A stretch of 64,000 nt of DNA, taken from positions 1 to 64,000 of the forward strand of contig NZ_AUBW01000014.1 of the NCBI RefSeq assembly GCF_000429445.1, given 5' to 3'. How positions within the stretch are numbered: position 1 is the stretch's first letter; every line of letters begins with the position of its first letter. The translations under genes were made by a program, and so were the position numbers. The stretch is from Algoriphagus terrigena DSM 22685 (GTDB taxonomy: Bacteria; Bacteroidota; Bacteroidia; Cytophagales; Cyclobacteriaceae). Shown piece by piece: positions 27,135 to 35,946 of the stretch. The notes under the pieces are model-generated. The model saw nothing but the letters and a program-made list of their open reading frames with translations. It did not search any database and was not told where the DNA came from.

Positions 27135-29225
27135 ATGAAACCCAAACTATTCCTGTTTTTTGCGACTTTATTGTCAATGAATTTCTCCCTGGCATTTGCC
27201 CAAAAAAAGGTGGACCTCTCCGACTTTTCCAAAGAATCCGGAGCCACGGTAAAGCAGACAGACGAGTCCATTGAAGTGACTTGGCCCGCAGGGTCCGGCG
27301 ATGTCCAAGCCGTCTTGAAACTGGACATGGGAACCGACTCACCGCTTTTTCAGAGTATTGAACTGAAGGATGAAAAGGGCCCTCATGAGGTCGCCCGACA
27401 GGTAGACCCGGCGTTTGTGCTTACGGTAGGACAACGCGACCTGAGCAAGGAGAGCGGCTGGAATATCTTTTTTGACCGCACGGCTTACAATCCCTACGAA
27501 GCGTTCAGGGTCGAATTGGAAAAACGGGATATCGTCGTAAAGAGCCATGGCAACCGGACCATTGTCCAAGTGAATACCATGAAAGCGGGGAATTTTACGG
27601 GCTGGCTCGAGATTACACTTTTCCACGGAAGTCCCCTGCTGAACATGGCCGCTGTACTGAGCACCGAGGAAGATGCCAAGGCGATACTTTACGATGCGGG
27701 CTTGGTGAGTGATAAGGCCTGGAGTGAAGTCTTTTGGTCTGACACGGAGGGCTACCTACAATCATCAAAACATATTGCTCCCGATCAGGCCGCAGAAAAT
27801 CTGGCGGTGAAATATCGGACGATCGTCGGCGAGGGTATGCAGGGAAGTTTGGCAGTGTTCCCTCCTCCCCATCAGTACTTTTATCCCCTGGACAATGCCT
27901 ACAATCTGAAATACGTCTGGTTTGGAAGCGGCTACCGGCAATTGGTAGACGGATTCGGCCTGGGAATCCGCCAAGACCTGATGGGAGACAACCGTCATGT
28001 GCCCTGGTTCAACGCTCCACCGAAGACCAATCAGCGACTAAATTTCTTCATGCTGCTGTCAGCTTCGAAGGACGGGCAGATTCTCGAAGATGTAAAGGCC
28101 TACACGCATGCAGACCAATACAAGCCGCTGGATGGGTACCGAACCATGGCCAGCCACTTCCATACCGAGCACATGGACGATATCCTTACGCATAAGCCAG
28201 TGCCTGCTATTCCGGGACATGTGAAGGCATTGCGTAGCATGGGCGTGAACATCATGCATCTGGGAGAATATCATCTGGCTGGAAATCCGGGAGATCCGGG
28301 TCCCAGAAGACTTCCTGAATTGGAGTTGATGTTCAAGGAAAGCGCAAGACTTTCGACCGGGGATTTTTTGATGATCCCGGGTGAGGAACCGAATGTGCAT
28401 TTTGGCGGGCACTGGATGAACATGTTCCCCAAGCCCGTGTATTGGATCATGTCAAGAAAAGAGGGGCAGCCTTTTGTGGAAGAGACCGAAGCGTATGGCA
28501 AAGTCTACCGGGTGGGCAACAAGGAAGAAATGTTGAAATTACTGGAAGAAGAAAATGGCCTGGCCTGGATTGCCCACGCCAGAACGAAAGGCTCCACAGG
28601 CTATCCGGACAAATACAGAAACGAAGCCTTTTTCCATTCGGACCGCTTCAACGGAGCTGCCTGGAAGGTGATTCCGGCGGATCTGTCAATACCCAACATG
28701 GGAAGACGAGTATTGGATCTGATGGATGATATGGCCAACTGGGGAGAGCGAAAGTATGTGATCGCCGAAGCAGATTTGTTCAAGCTGGAGCCCGACTACG
28801 AGATCTACGGCCCGATGAACATCAACTATCTGCAGTTGGACAAGCTCCCGAAGTTTGAGGAAGGTTGGCAACCCGTGTTGGAAGCGCTGCAGACAGGCAA
28901 GTTCTTTTCAGGAACCGGGGAGATTTTGCTGCCGGAGTTTTCTGTGGGCGGAAAAGAAAGCGGCGATATTATCAAGTTGGGCAGTGAAGGAGAAACGACC
29001 GTAAAGGTGACCATTGACTGGACGTTTCCCCTGCATTATGCTGAACTCATCGTCGGCGACGGGACGGAAGTCGTCCGGAAGAAAATCGATCTGAGCGAGA
29101 CGCAGTCCTTCGGCTCTGAGGAGTTTGAATTTACAATTGAGCTGAAAAACAAGAAGTGGGTCAGACTGGAAGTATGGGATGTCGCCGCCAACGGCGCATT
29201 CACACAGCCTGTTTGGATTGAATGA
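27135..29225 (+). CDS. Large secreted protein, possible PHP-like metal-dependent hydrolase
   Basis: A 696-residue exported protein, signal peptide to about residue 22 (SLAFAQ). The N-terminal 330 residues look beta-rich. The middle part has His/Glu-rich segments suited to metal binding: MASHFHTEHM near 340, VNIMHLGEYHL near 375, GEEPNVHFGGHWMN near 420 and LAWIAHARTKGSTG near 480, a spread that resembles PHP/amidohydrolase-type barrels of the CehA/McbA kind. The C-terminal 90 residues are a beta-sandwich-like tail ending in KNKKWVRLEVWDVAANGAFTQPVWIE, seen in that group. I cannot name a substrate. It faces the next gene across a two-way terminator. Confidence 0.6.
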   Translation: MKPKLFLFFATLLSMNFSLAFAQKKVDLSDFSKESGATVKQTDESIEVTWPAGSGDVQAVLKLDMGTDSPLFQSIELKDEKGPHEVARQVDPAFVLTVGQRDLSKESGWNIFFDRTAYNPYEAFRVELEKRDIVVKSHGNRTIVQVNTMKAGNFTGWLEITLFHGSPLLNMAAVLSTEEDAKAILYDAGLVSDKAWSEVFWSDTEGYLQSSKHIAPDQAAENLAVKYRTIVGEGMQGSLAVFPPPHQYFYPLDNAYNLKYVWFGSGYRQLVDGFGLGIRQDLMGDNRHVPWFNAPPKTNQRLNFFMLLSASKDGQILEDVKAYTHADQYKPLDGYRTMASHFHTEHMDDILTHKPVPAIPGHVKALRSMGVNIMHLGEYHLAGNPGDPGPRRLPELELMFKESARLSTGDFLMIPGEEPNVHFGGHWMNMFPKPVYWIMSRKEGQPFVEETEAYGKVYRVGNKEEMLKLLEEENGLAWIAHARTKGSTGYPDKYRNEAFFHSDRFNGAAWKVIPADLSIPNMGRRVLDLMDDMANWGERKYVIAEADLFKLEPDYEIYGPMNINYLQLDKLPKFEEGWQPVLEALQTGKFFSGTGEILLPEFSVGGKESGDIIKLGSEGETTVKVTIDWTFPLHYAELIVGDGTEVVRKKIDLSETQSFGSEEFEFTIELKNKKWVRLEVWDVAANGAFTQPVWIE

Positions 29226-29300
29226 AGGCTCCGAAGTGACAGCATAAGTGTCCAGCAGCAGTAGACTGGACACACATTTTCCTGATCTCTTTTGAATCCC

Positions 29301-29345
29301 AAAAAGCAAACTCTGTAGCCAGCTGATTACAGAGTTTGTTTTTTT
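29301..29345 (+). terminator. Two-way rho-independent terminator
   Basis: A perfect 11-bp stem CAAACTCTGTA (29307-29317) / TACAGAGTTTG (29328-29338) is followed by seven T on the plus strand and preceded by AAAAAG, so it also ends with a T run on the minus strand. It serves the converging genes on both sides. Confidence 0.88.
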
Positions 29346-29485
29346 AATCCGATAGTGATCGCCTGAAATCCAGCTATACCGAGTCTGAGATTTAGTACTG
29401 ACAAATCTCCAGCCCCGTGAAAAGGATTGTCCGATGAACAAAGGCAAAATCGCCGACAAAACAGAGTCCGTTAAGGCATCTGAAT

Positions 29486-31777
29486 TTAGTACCCCTCGGC
29501 TCGGGTCAAAGTTCTCTCATTGGACCAAGATCCGCCAGTGAGCTCATAGAGCGTCCAAGTGTTGCTGTCCACTTCCTTCAGTCTCCAGCTCTTTTCGGGA
29601 TTTACGAGCTCCCTTTTTATGTCTTGTGGAAATGCATTGGCTGACCTTGCGTTTTCCCAGGTTCGGATCACCTGAAAGATCGCGTCTTTTTCGGGACAGC
29701 TTTCCACATCTTTCTGATTCAAAATCAAACTATAGGTGGAGCCGATTCCCACCGACACAGCCTGGATGTGTTCGTACTCTTCCGCTTTGGAGTCAGCCTG
29801 AATCCGGAAGTTAGCGCCCATGCCTACCGGGAAAAAATTGGCATAGGTCACGTCCCGCAGGTCCTTGCCCTGACTGGTCGCACTCCCCCATTCTCTGGTC
29901 TGTGCGTCATAGAGGTTTTTACCACCGCCCACATTCCAGATACTTTGATAGTGCCAAGAACCTTCAGAAAGCGTCGCCCCCGTAAATCTGATGTAGGACA
30001 TCCCGTGTTCCTTCGCCCGATCAAACATCGTCCGGAAAAAGCGTTTGGTAGAGTAGTAGCCGTGACCGTTGTGAAACAAAAACTCCTGACCGTCGAAGTC
30101 GTAATACGCGAGGCCATTGACCGCAGCCACGTCCGCATAGTGCTTGGCGATTTCATCCTGCAGCTGCAAGTTGGGCACCACGCCGGCATATCCCCAGCCG
30201 ACGGTCACTTGGAGCTTGTAGATCGTATCATTTTTAGCGTGGGCTGATTTTTGGGTGTCCCAGTAGCCGCGGGTGACATTCAGCAGCCGATGAGGAGCAG
30301 ATTCGGACACGCCCAGATAGTGGATCAGTTCCTTTCCGATCTTCACCATATTCAGTTCTTTGGTATGTCCCTCCCAGCTGCCGACCTCGTCCAGGTAGGT
30401 CGGATCATCGACGTAGATCAAGGTGTCGTCAGCATCGATATCCTGTGTCAACAAACGCTTCTGCTGATACCAGATGCTATCACTGGGAATCGGACTCGTG
30501 TCTTTGGTTCCGGGAGCCATCGAATTGGTGATGGTAGTCCGACCGATGGTGATTCCCGACTCCGCTGCCAGCTCGGAAAACTCTCTGTGCGACAGGGGCC
30601 CGGAGTTGAGTTTGATAGGCTTATTGTCAAAGTCTTCCCCGTCGATGTACCCACTATTTCCACGATCGGGATGGAGAAAGCCCTGATCATAAAGACTGAT
30701 CGTGCTGAATCCGAGCCGCTTGGTATAGGAGACAATGCTATCATACTGACCTCCATGGGTCATGGCGTCCGGTTTGAACGCGGCGGGATCTTTCACCCAC
30801 TTTCCGCCGACGGTAGGATAAGGCAAGCCTTCGTCGAGGACGATGGTCTGAATCACGTCCATCAGTGCGAGATCATCCGGACTGCCCCAAAGCGCTATGG
30901 ATGAACCTATAAAATCCACTTCAGGAACCCGCTGCACCTGCAGGTGATTGGGAGTATTGGCTTTCATATTTGGGATCAGCGAAAACAACACCTCTCTGTC
31001 CCGGTCTCTATCCCGGGAATGATAGGCGATTGAAATCCTGCCCTTGTCATCTACCATGGCGGCATTGCCATACATGATCCGATAATAGGGCTCCTTGTGC
31101 GCGTAAAACGCCACATCGTTGATCCCATCCCCTCCCAGCGTAAAGATCTGCCCCTCCTGAAGATGGTCTGGCAGGGGGAACCGGTCCGAATCCGGAGAGT
31201 GGATGATGTACTGAAATGGAGCCGCGTCTCCTACCGTTGTGGACGGTCCACCAAGGGTGTTGTCATCGAGTGCCAACATGCCTATAGCATAGTTAACCGC
31301 TTCACTTGTGTCCCGGGCCACTCCGATAATTTCACCCACCAGATTGTTGATATTGGTATGGATGTATCCCCATTCGACGTCGTCGATCCCGTTGCGTGGT
31401 GTGAGGGACTCCAGGGTCAGTTTCAGATACTTTCCCTTACGACCCACACTGACCAGGGCCACGGAGCCGTTGTCATAGCTAAGCTCCAGTTCACTTTTGG
31501 CCGAATTATAAACCGATTTTACAGGTTCGAAATACTGCTGTTTGTCCTCGTCATACAGCCTCATCAGGGGCGAGGGCTTGTCCTCAGGACTAAACTCCCG
31601 GCGGGAATTGTCCGCTATATTCTGCATGCTGGTGATGAATCCCCGCTCATCAACCTTGACGCTAAAGTACTCTGTAGTGAAGATCACCTCTCTTTTCACC
31701 ATGTTGCCCAAGAGGGCAATGACAACTACCAGGGCAACCACAAGACTTGCCTGATACTTTGTTTCTGTTTTCTTCAT
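29486..31777 (-). CDS. Large exported protein, putative carbohydrate-active enzyme
   Basis: A 763-residue protein with an N-terminal signal anchor or signal peptide (residues 10-26). The first 300 residues look like a beta-sandwich (EYFSVKVDERGFITSMQNIADNSRREF), and the rest has features of a TIM barrel: WVKDPAAFKPDAMTHGGQYDSIVSYTKRLGFSTISLYDQGF, ALAYYDFDGQEFLFHNGHGYYSTKRFF and AKEHGMSYIRFTGATLSEGSW. A YYDFDGQE strand end could supply acidic catalytic residues. The layout resembles glycoside hydrolases with an N-terminal lectin-like domain, but I cannot assign a family. It is not next to SusC/D genes. Confidence 0.5.
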   Translation of the reverse strand: MKKTETKYQASLVVALVVVIALLGNMVKREVIFTTEYFSVKVDERGFITSMQNIADNSRREFSPEDKPSPLMRLYDEDKQQYFEPVKSVYNSAKSELELSYDNGSVALVSVGRKGKYLKLTLESLTPRNGIDDVEWGYIHTNINNLVGEIIGVARDTSEAVNYAIGMLALDDNTLGGPSTTVGDAAPFQYIIHSPDSDRFPLPDHLQEGQIFTLGGDGINDVAFYAHKEPYYRIMYGNAAMVDDKGRISIAYHSRDRDRDREVLFSLIPNMKANTPNHLQVQRVPEVDFIGSSIALWGSPDDLALMDVIQTIVLDEGLPYPTVGGKWVKDPAAFKPDAMTHGGQYDSIVSYTKRLGFSTISLYDQGFLHPDRGNSGYIDGEDFDNKPIKLNSGPLSHREFSELAAESGITIGRTTITNSMAPGTKDTSPIPSDSIWYQQKRLLTQDIDADDTLIYVDDPTYLDEVGSWEGHTKELNMVKIGKELIHYLGVSESAPHRLLNVTRGYWDTQKSAHAKNDTIYKLQVTVGWGYAGVVPNLQLQDEIAKHYADVAAVNGLAYYDFDGQEFLFHNGHGYYSTKRFFRTMFDRAKEHGMSYIRFTGATLSEGSWHYQSIWNVGGGKNLYDAQTREWGSATSQGKDLRDVTYANFFPVGMGANFRIQADSKAEEYEHIQAVSVGIGSTYSLILNQKDVESCPEKDAIFQVIRTWENARSANAFPQDIKRELVNPEKSWRLKEVDSNTWTLYELTGGSWSNERTLTRAEGY

Positions 31778-32334
31778 TACTCTAATCGACTCTATTAACT
31801 TAAATATCTGTGTTGGTCGATAAAAAAGAGCCGGAGAGCTTGCGCTCCTTTTACCGTGGGACGATGGATGAAACCTTCCAGTATCCGCTGTTCTTTCGAT
31901 GCTGAAATTTCAATCTGATGGTTCAGGTGCAGGTTGAACTGACGATTTTATCACCGTTCAGACATTCCGCCAAGCCAAATAGAGCGTGAACTCGCAATCC
32001 GGGTCACATGAGCTCCGGTCAAAGGCTTTCACGCTAGTTCATCGTTGGAGACTCGTCCAGATCACAACGACAATTCAGGGCACTTCGCATGTCACAGCGT
32101 TTCCAAAGGCCAATAAAACCGATTTTATGTCATCGTTGAAGAAAAAGTTTCGGAAATCGAATTTGTGGCTTACACGCAAAAAATGACTTTAGCCTCCATA
32201 TCTGCCATACATTTCTCACTGGACTGCTTCTGCTTGCCGAGTTCCATTACGATGAGACAGATCTATTCTCGCAGGCCTCTAGAACAACTGCTTTTAAAAA
32301 ATGAAATTGCCATTTCCGTTTAATTAAAAGCCTC
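31778..32334. other. Intergenic region, no supported gene
   Basis: About 560 bases. It contains the upstream region of the large exported protein. No gene or repeat could be supported. Confidence 0.4.
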
Positions 32335-32766
32335 TCAAATCGAGTCCAAGGATATTTTCAATTTGAATTTGTAAGCGTAACCGCGAAAAAATGAACTACA
32401 GTCATAAGGCGAACAATCCGTTTCAACATTGGCAAATGTGTAGGTATCATTTGCGAGTTGTTTCAAAACGTTGATTGAAAAGCGGGAAATTTGCTCATCG
32501 TAGGGAACAACTAAACTAAAGTGTCCCTGAGCATCCGTCTCAAATGTGTCTTGTCTGATAACACGAGGCAATGAAAGAAAGGAAGTCTTCTCGTATACAC
32601 TGACTAGTAGAGTGACACCGGGAATTTCTTCAGCCGTGCCCACATCCACTACGTCTACTGAAAAGGCGGTAGGCTTTTCTATCTCACAGCTCTGAATCAA
32701 CAGTGCGCCAAGTATAAGCCAAACTGCCTTGAACAAATTAACGACTAAACCATTCATTCTTTTCAT
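32335..32766 (-). CDS. Hypothetical lipoprotein with a transthyretin-like fold
   Basis: A 143-residue lipoprotein: hydrophobic core then LIQSC at about residues 23-27. The mature part FSVDVVDVGTAEEIPGVTLLV followed by QDTFETDAQGHFSLVVPYDE has the pattern of carboxypeptidase-regulatory/transthyretin-like beta-sandwich domains, in which a 'T D xx G x F' turn is typical. Two cysteines near the end (ETDCSPYDCSS) may pair. Function unknown. It starts 28 bases from the tRNA-type terminator. Confidence 0.7.
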   Translation of the reverse strand: MKRMNGLVVNLFKAVWLILGALLIQSCEIEKPTAFSVDVVDVGTAEEIPGVTLLVSVYEKTSFLSLPRVIRQDTFETDAQGHFSLVVPYDEQISRFSINVLKQLANDTYTFANVETDCSPYDCSSFFRGYAYKFKLKISLDSI

Positions 32767-32793
32767 GCTTATTGAATTGCCCCGAAAACAAAA

Positions 32794-32826
32794 AAAACTC
32801 TGTAAATAGCTGATTTACAGAGTTTT
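32794..32826 (-). terminator. Terminator of the tRNA fragment
   Basis: A perfect 14-bp stem (32794-32807 with 32813-32826), loop AGCTG, with a T-rich run following on the minus strand. It sits 22 bases beyond the tRNA 3' end and shares its core with the hairpin at 29307-29338. Confidence 0.8.
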
Positions 32827-32848
32827 GATTTTGTTTAAAATCCTATTT

Positions 32849-32873
32849 TGTCGGGGTGACAGGATTTGAACCT
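32849..32873 (-). other. tRNA 3'-end fragment (proline-like), probable attachment site
   Basis: Read on the minus strand, this stretch is the last third of a tRNA: AGG TTCAAAT CCTGT (T-loop and 3' T-stem) followed by CACCCCG and discriminator A. A 3' acceptor strand CACCCCG calls for 5' CGGGGTG, the usual start of bacterial tRNA-Pro. Upstream of the T-stem the match breaks off and no 5' half, anticodon arm or D arm is present. Together with the native-looking terminator, this is what remains when an element integrates into a tRNA 3' end, with the intact tRNA rebuilt at the far side of the element. That intact copy is not in the window. Confidence 0.65.
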
Positions 32874-32902
32874 TAATTCACTATTTACTGAATACCAGAT
32901 AA

Positions 32903-33097
32903 TTAGCTATTTAAAACAAAAACAAGGTCACCTTTTTGGTCCCATTTCTTTTGAACGGTTTTGTATCTTATTTGGAAATCTAAAATAACGACTGGTAACA
33001 ATAAAAGCAATCCTTCAATGATCCCGATTTCCCAAACGATTTGCTGAGTGAGAAAACTTTTTAATTCAAGCAATAATTCAACAAGAGTCTCAGTCAA
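32903..33097 (-). CDS. Doubtful 64-residue membrane protein
   Basis: A short frame with one hydrophobic stretch (EGLLLLLPVVILDF) and a charged tail. Its start overlaps the end of the tail-fibre-like pseudogene by four bases. No family recognised; the surroundings are debris next to the tRNA fragment, so it may be chance. Confidence 0.2.
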   Translation of the reverse strand: MTETLVELLLELKSFLTQQIVWEIGIIEGLLLLLPVVILDFQIRYKTVQKKWDQKGDLVFVLNS

Positions 33098-33510
33098 TTA
33101 GACTGATTTCCCAAGATTCTTATTCTTGACTCCAAGTCCCTCAATTGTTTATTTTCATTTTTCAGAAGCTCAAACTCTTCATCCTGAATCAAAAGATAAA
33201 GTGTCAACTCCTCAATCTTTTGAAGAAGCTTGGAATTGAGTACTTCGGATTCCACTCCCTTAGATTCCATTTCCGCAGCAGATCCGATATCGGTCAGATG
33301 CTTATTTGCTTTAATAAAGCTCTCCAACTCAGGCAAGGGAATCAATTCATAATCCTCTTCAAAAACAAGTCAGCACCGCTCACCTCTACTTTGACTTCAA
33401 TCTTCTTCGCTTTAGCGTTTCTCCAGGCCTCATCGCCTGAAAAAAATTCATCGAAGGGAATTTGTCCAGACCGCCTGCTCCGAGGAGCTCGAAAAACGGG
33501 GGTGGATAAG
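33094..33510 (-). pseudogene. C-terminal remnant of a tail-fibre-like / S74-type protein, frameshifted
   Basis: Two minus-strand frames join to the common Bacteroidota C-terminal module: FFSGDEAWRNAKAKKIEVKVEVSGAD in the first, then (LVF)EEDYELIPLPELESFIKANKHL and EVLNSKLLQKIEELTLYLL in the second. The pieces connect if one base is added or lost near 33357. The N-terminal side is cut off around 33510, where unrelated sequence begins. Intact versions end large surface or phage-tail-like proteins and often carry an intramolecular chaperone. It is a broken relic next to the tRNA fragment. Confidence 0.7.
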
Positions 33511-33564
33511 CGAGCGTGTCGGGGCAAAAAATGTCTACGCCGAATTAGGCAAACCAATCTAGAT

Positions 33565-34012
33565 GAAAACATTGTGAGTGTCGGCATTTTCTTCATTTGC
33601 ACGATCCTGTTTGAGAATTTTTGTCAGCCGTTTTACATCATCTTCCTGATTCCGATCAGCTTTTTCGGGATGTTTTTAACTTTTGCAGTAGGCGGATTCA
33701 ACTTTAACGGGGAGGATTTGCGGCCTTTGTGATGTTGGGCGGTCTGGCGGTGAATGTCGGTGTATTTATCCTCAATAACTGAACAACCTCGAGCCGGGTC
33801 ATTAAACCGCAATATTTTGGAATCACTCGCATGGATGGCAATCCCGATCCTGCTGACGGTACTCTCGACTTGCTTTGGTTTGGTGCCATTTATCATCGAG
33901 GGACAAAGCTATATCTTTTGGTTTTTCTTAGCTATCGCGACGATCGTTGGCTTGGTATTCAGACTCGTGGGTGTGTTTTAAATACTTCCGGTGACGATGT
34001 GGAGGAAGGGGA
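33565..34012 (+). pseudogene. Degenerate 3' end of an RND efflux permease gene
   Basis: Translated in pieces, this stretch matches the last 140 residues of the RND permease at 52076-55204: VGIFFICTILFENFCQPFYI, then (other frame) AAFVMLGGLAVNxGxFILN, then AIPILLTVLSTCFGLVPFIIEGQ and VGVF. At least two frameshifts separate the pieces and a Trp codon near the end has become TAA. Only the 3' end is present, so it came from a partial copy, not from decay of a whole local operon. It lies on the opposite strand to the intact gene. Confidence 0.8.
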
Positions 34013-34118
34013 GATTCCCGGGATCGATCACATGATAATCAGAAATTGTCCCAATCGTCTTCACCAACAGCCTAGACCAAGGTTTGTCTAGATGGATGGC
34101 CTTTTTAAAAACTATTCT

Positions 34119-34316
34119 TCATTGCCGTGATCGGTTTAAGAATTGATTGTAGATCGGTTTACCAAACTTTTCATAAATAAAATCTTGATTCTTGGGAGAG
34201 ACGAGCCCCCTGGGAATCACAAGTCCGCTTTTTTGAATCCACCGGGTCAAAGTTCGACTAGACACTCCATATTCATGGGCAATTTCCTGTCTGGATTTCG
34301 CTTTTTGGGTCATTTT
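34119..34316 (-). CDS. Small helix-turn-helix protein
   Basis: A 65-residue protein, ATG at 34316 (MTQKAKSRQEIAHEYG). Residues 7-30 (SRQEIAHEYGVSSRTLTRWIQKSGL) form a clear helix-turn-helix of the transposase/MerR-like kind. The tail (LVSPKNQDFIYEKFGKP) fits a small Bacteroidota HTH family seen near mobile DNA. It may be a regulator or the leftover DNA-binding part of a mobile element. It lies alone inside the island. Confidence 0.5.
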   Translation of the reverse strand, partial: KMTQKAKSRQEIAHEYGVSSRTLTRWIQKSGLVIPRGLVSPKNQDFIYEKFGKPIYNQFLNRSRQ

Positions 34317-34490
34317 TGAAAAAACTAGATTATCCTGCAACTCAATCTTTCCAATAATAACTAAAACATCTTATCCGCTCCAACTAAAACTTAAAAAAAA
34401 TCGAAAAAAAAACAGACTTCTTCAACATTTAATATGCTGGCTAAAAATTCAACGTCCTTTTGGCAAGCATCGAAACTAGTTGTCTTATAA

Positions 34491-34530
34491 TTTTGTCTGA
34501 TTTTGTCCTATTTTGTCCGGTTTTGTCCGA
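34491..34530. repeat. Four 10-base direct repeats
   Basis: Four exact-phase units of TTTTGTCyNN begin at 34491, 34501, 34511 and 34521; the first seven bases are identical in all. The 10-base period is close to one helical turn. They end about 50 bases before the start of the membrane glycosyltransferase gene at 34579. Confidence 0.85.
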
Positions 34531-34578
34531 TTTATAAAACTTTATTTCCTCCAATTTTAATAGCACAATATTTTTGAC

Positions 34579-35946
34579 ATGGAAAGGGTTCTGATTTTTA
34601 CAGGTACAGCAAAGAAGGGGGACGTCGTGACGTTCCACACCATAATCCTCTACTTGGCTCTCACAGTCATCTCTTTTGTGGTCTTTTTTCCGACATTTTC
34701 AAACGAATTTCAACTTGCCTGGGATGATACTTGGCAGGTTATAGAAAATCCCCTTATCCAGAATTTTTCCATCGCCTCAGTTTTTTCTCATTTCATCCAA
34801 TATTGGCAGGGACAATACTCCCCAGTCAATTCACTTCTTTATTTAGGAATCTTTTGGTTGTATGGAATGGATGCAGGAGCCTTTCATGCTATCTGTCTCT
34901 TGCTGCATCTTGTTTGCTCCTTTCTGGTACTTTCGGTTTCCCGTTCGGTATTTTCAAAACTTTTACCTTCCGTAAGTCAAAGGGACAAGAATGTTTATGC
35001 CTTTTTTACAGCAATAGCATTTGCGATCCATCCCGTGCAGGTTGAATCAGTCGCATGGATCAGTGCTTCCAAAATCCTGCTTTACGGATTCTTCACCCTG
35101 TTAGCTCTTTGGACTTATATCCGATATCTAGGAGCCCAAAGACGGATTTGGCTATTTTTGACTGCTTTCATATACATTCTTTGTTTTGGGTCCAAGGAAC
35201 AGGGCATTTTGCTACCCCTCAACTTGCTTCTGATGGACTGGATCTGGGGTCGGTTCACTGTAAATGAAGAAACAAAAAAAATCCCTTATCGGGTGCTTTG
35301 GGAAAAAATCCCCTTCCTGATCCTCTGTTTAGCATTTTACTACTTTAACTGGGCAAACGGCGGGAGCCCAGGTTCATCTTCGGCCTACCCCGTTCCTCAA
35401 CGCTTAGTCTTTAGTGCGTACAGTCTTGTAGAATATGTCTTTCGCTTTTTGGCACCCGTAAAGCTCTATTTCTTTCATCCTTATCCCATCAGCCCTGGTG
35501 AGCCGCTGCCTCTTTATTTCTTTGGGTATTTTTTACTGGCTGGCTTGATCATATATTTTGTATGGGAGCAAGCTCGAAAAGGAAACCGTCTGATTTTATT
35601 TGGATTCTACTTTTTTCTATTCAACCTTCTCTTGGTCTTGCACCTTATACCCTTGCCTCGACCGGTGATCACCGCAGATCGCTACTTATATCTTAGCGTG
35701 ATCGGATTGGCTTGGATGCTGATCGGGTTGGCTGATCAATGGCAGGGAATTGGTAACAGAAAGATCAAGACTTCATTTCTTCTATGCGGAGGCCTTATTT
35801 GGTTGATTTTGCTGTCCTGCCAATCCCACCTCCGTACCTTGGAATGGAAGGACAGTGATACAACCAAATCCAATGTCCTGGAACTGATGGAAAAGAATCC
35901 TCTACCTGAGGATTCTGAGCCACTTTTTAACCTAGTAAAACCATGA
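34579..35946 (+). CDS. GT-C membrane glycosyltransferase (TMTC/O-mannosyltransferase-like)
   Basis: A 455-residue inner-membrane protein with about ten transmembrane helices. Family signs are the first-loop FQLAWDDTWQVIENPLIQNF with the Asp pair expected for the catalytic loop, AIAFAIHPVQVESVAWISASKILLYG, FGSKEQGILLPLNLLLMDW and a late PRPVITADRYLYLSVIG, the last being typical of TMTC-type (DUF1736-like) proteins. These enzymes move a sugar from a lipid-phosphate carrier to a target outside the membrane. The next gene, overlapping by 4 bases, makes the lipid-linked sugar. The acceptor is unknown. Confidence 0.82.
   Translation: MERVLIFTGTAKKGDVVTFHTIILYLALTVISFVVFFPTFSNEFQLAWDDTWQVIENPLIQNFSIASVFSHFIQYWQGQYSPVNSLLYLGIFWLYGMDAGAFHAICLLLHLVCSFLVLSVSRSVFSKLLPSVSQRDKNVYAFFTAIAFAIHPVQVESVAWISASKILLYGFFTLLALWTYIRYLGAQRRIWLFLTAFIYILCFGSKEQGILLPLNLLLMDWIWGRFTVNEETKKIPYRVLWEKIPFLILCLAFYYFNWANGGSPGSSSAYPVPQRLVFSAYSLVEYVFRFLAPVKLYFFHPYPISPGEPLPLYFFGYFLLAGLIIYFVWEQARKGNRLILFGFYFFLFNLLLVLHLIPLPRPVITADRYLYLSVIGLAWMLIGLADQWQGIGNRKIKTSFLLCGGLIWLILLSCQSHLRTLEWKDSDTTKSNVLELMEKNPLPEDSEPLFNLVKP

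Noticed and set aside
30251..30904. 217-codon plus-strand frame and others (29768-30247, 31097-31798) opposite the 763-residue exported protein
   Set aside because: The minus-strand protein is continuous with a signal sequence; the plus frames are antisense shadows.
33145..33732. One 195-residue plus-strand protein
   Set aside because: Only its last third resembles anything (RND end); the first two thirds are antisense to the tail-fibre-like remnant. It is a chance join of two relics.
34491..34530. CRISPR-like array
   Set aside because: Units are 10 bases with no spacers and no cas genes nearby; a simple tandem repeat.
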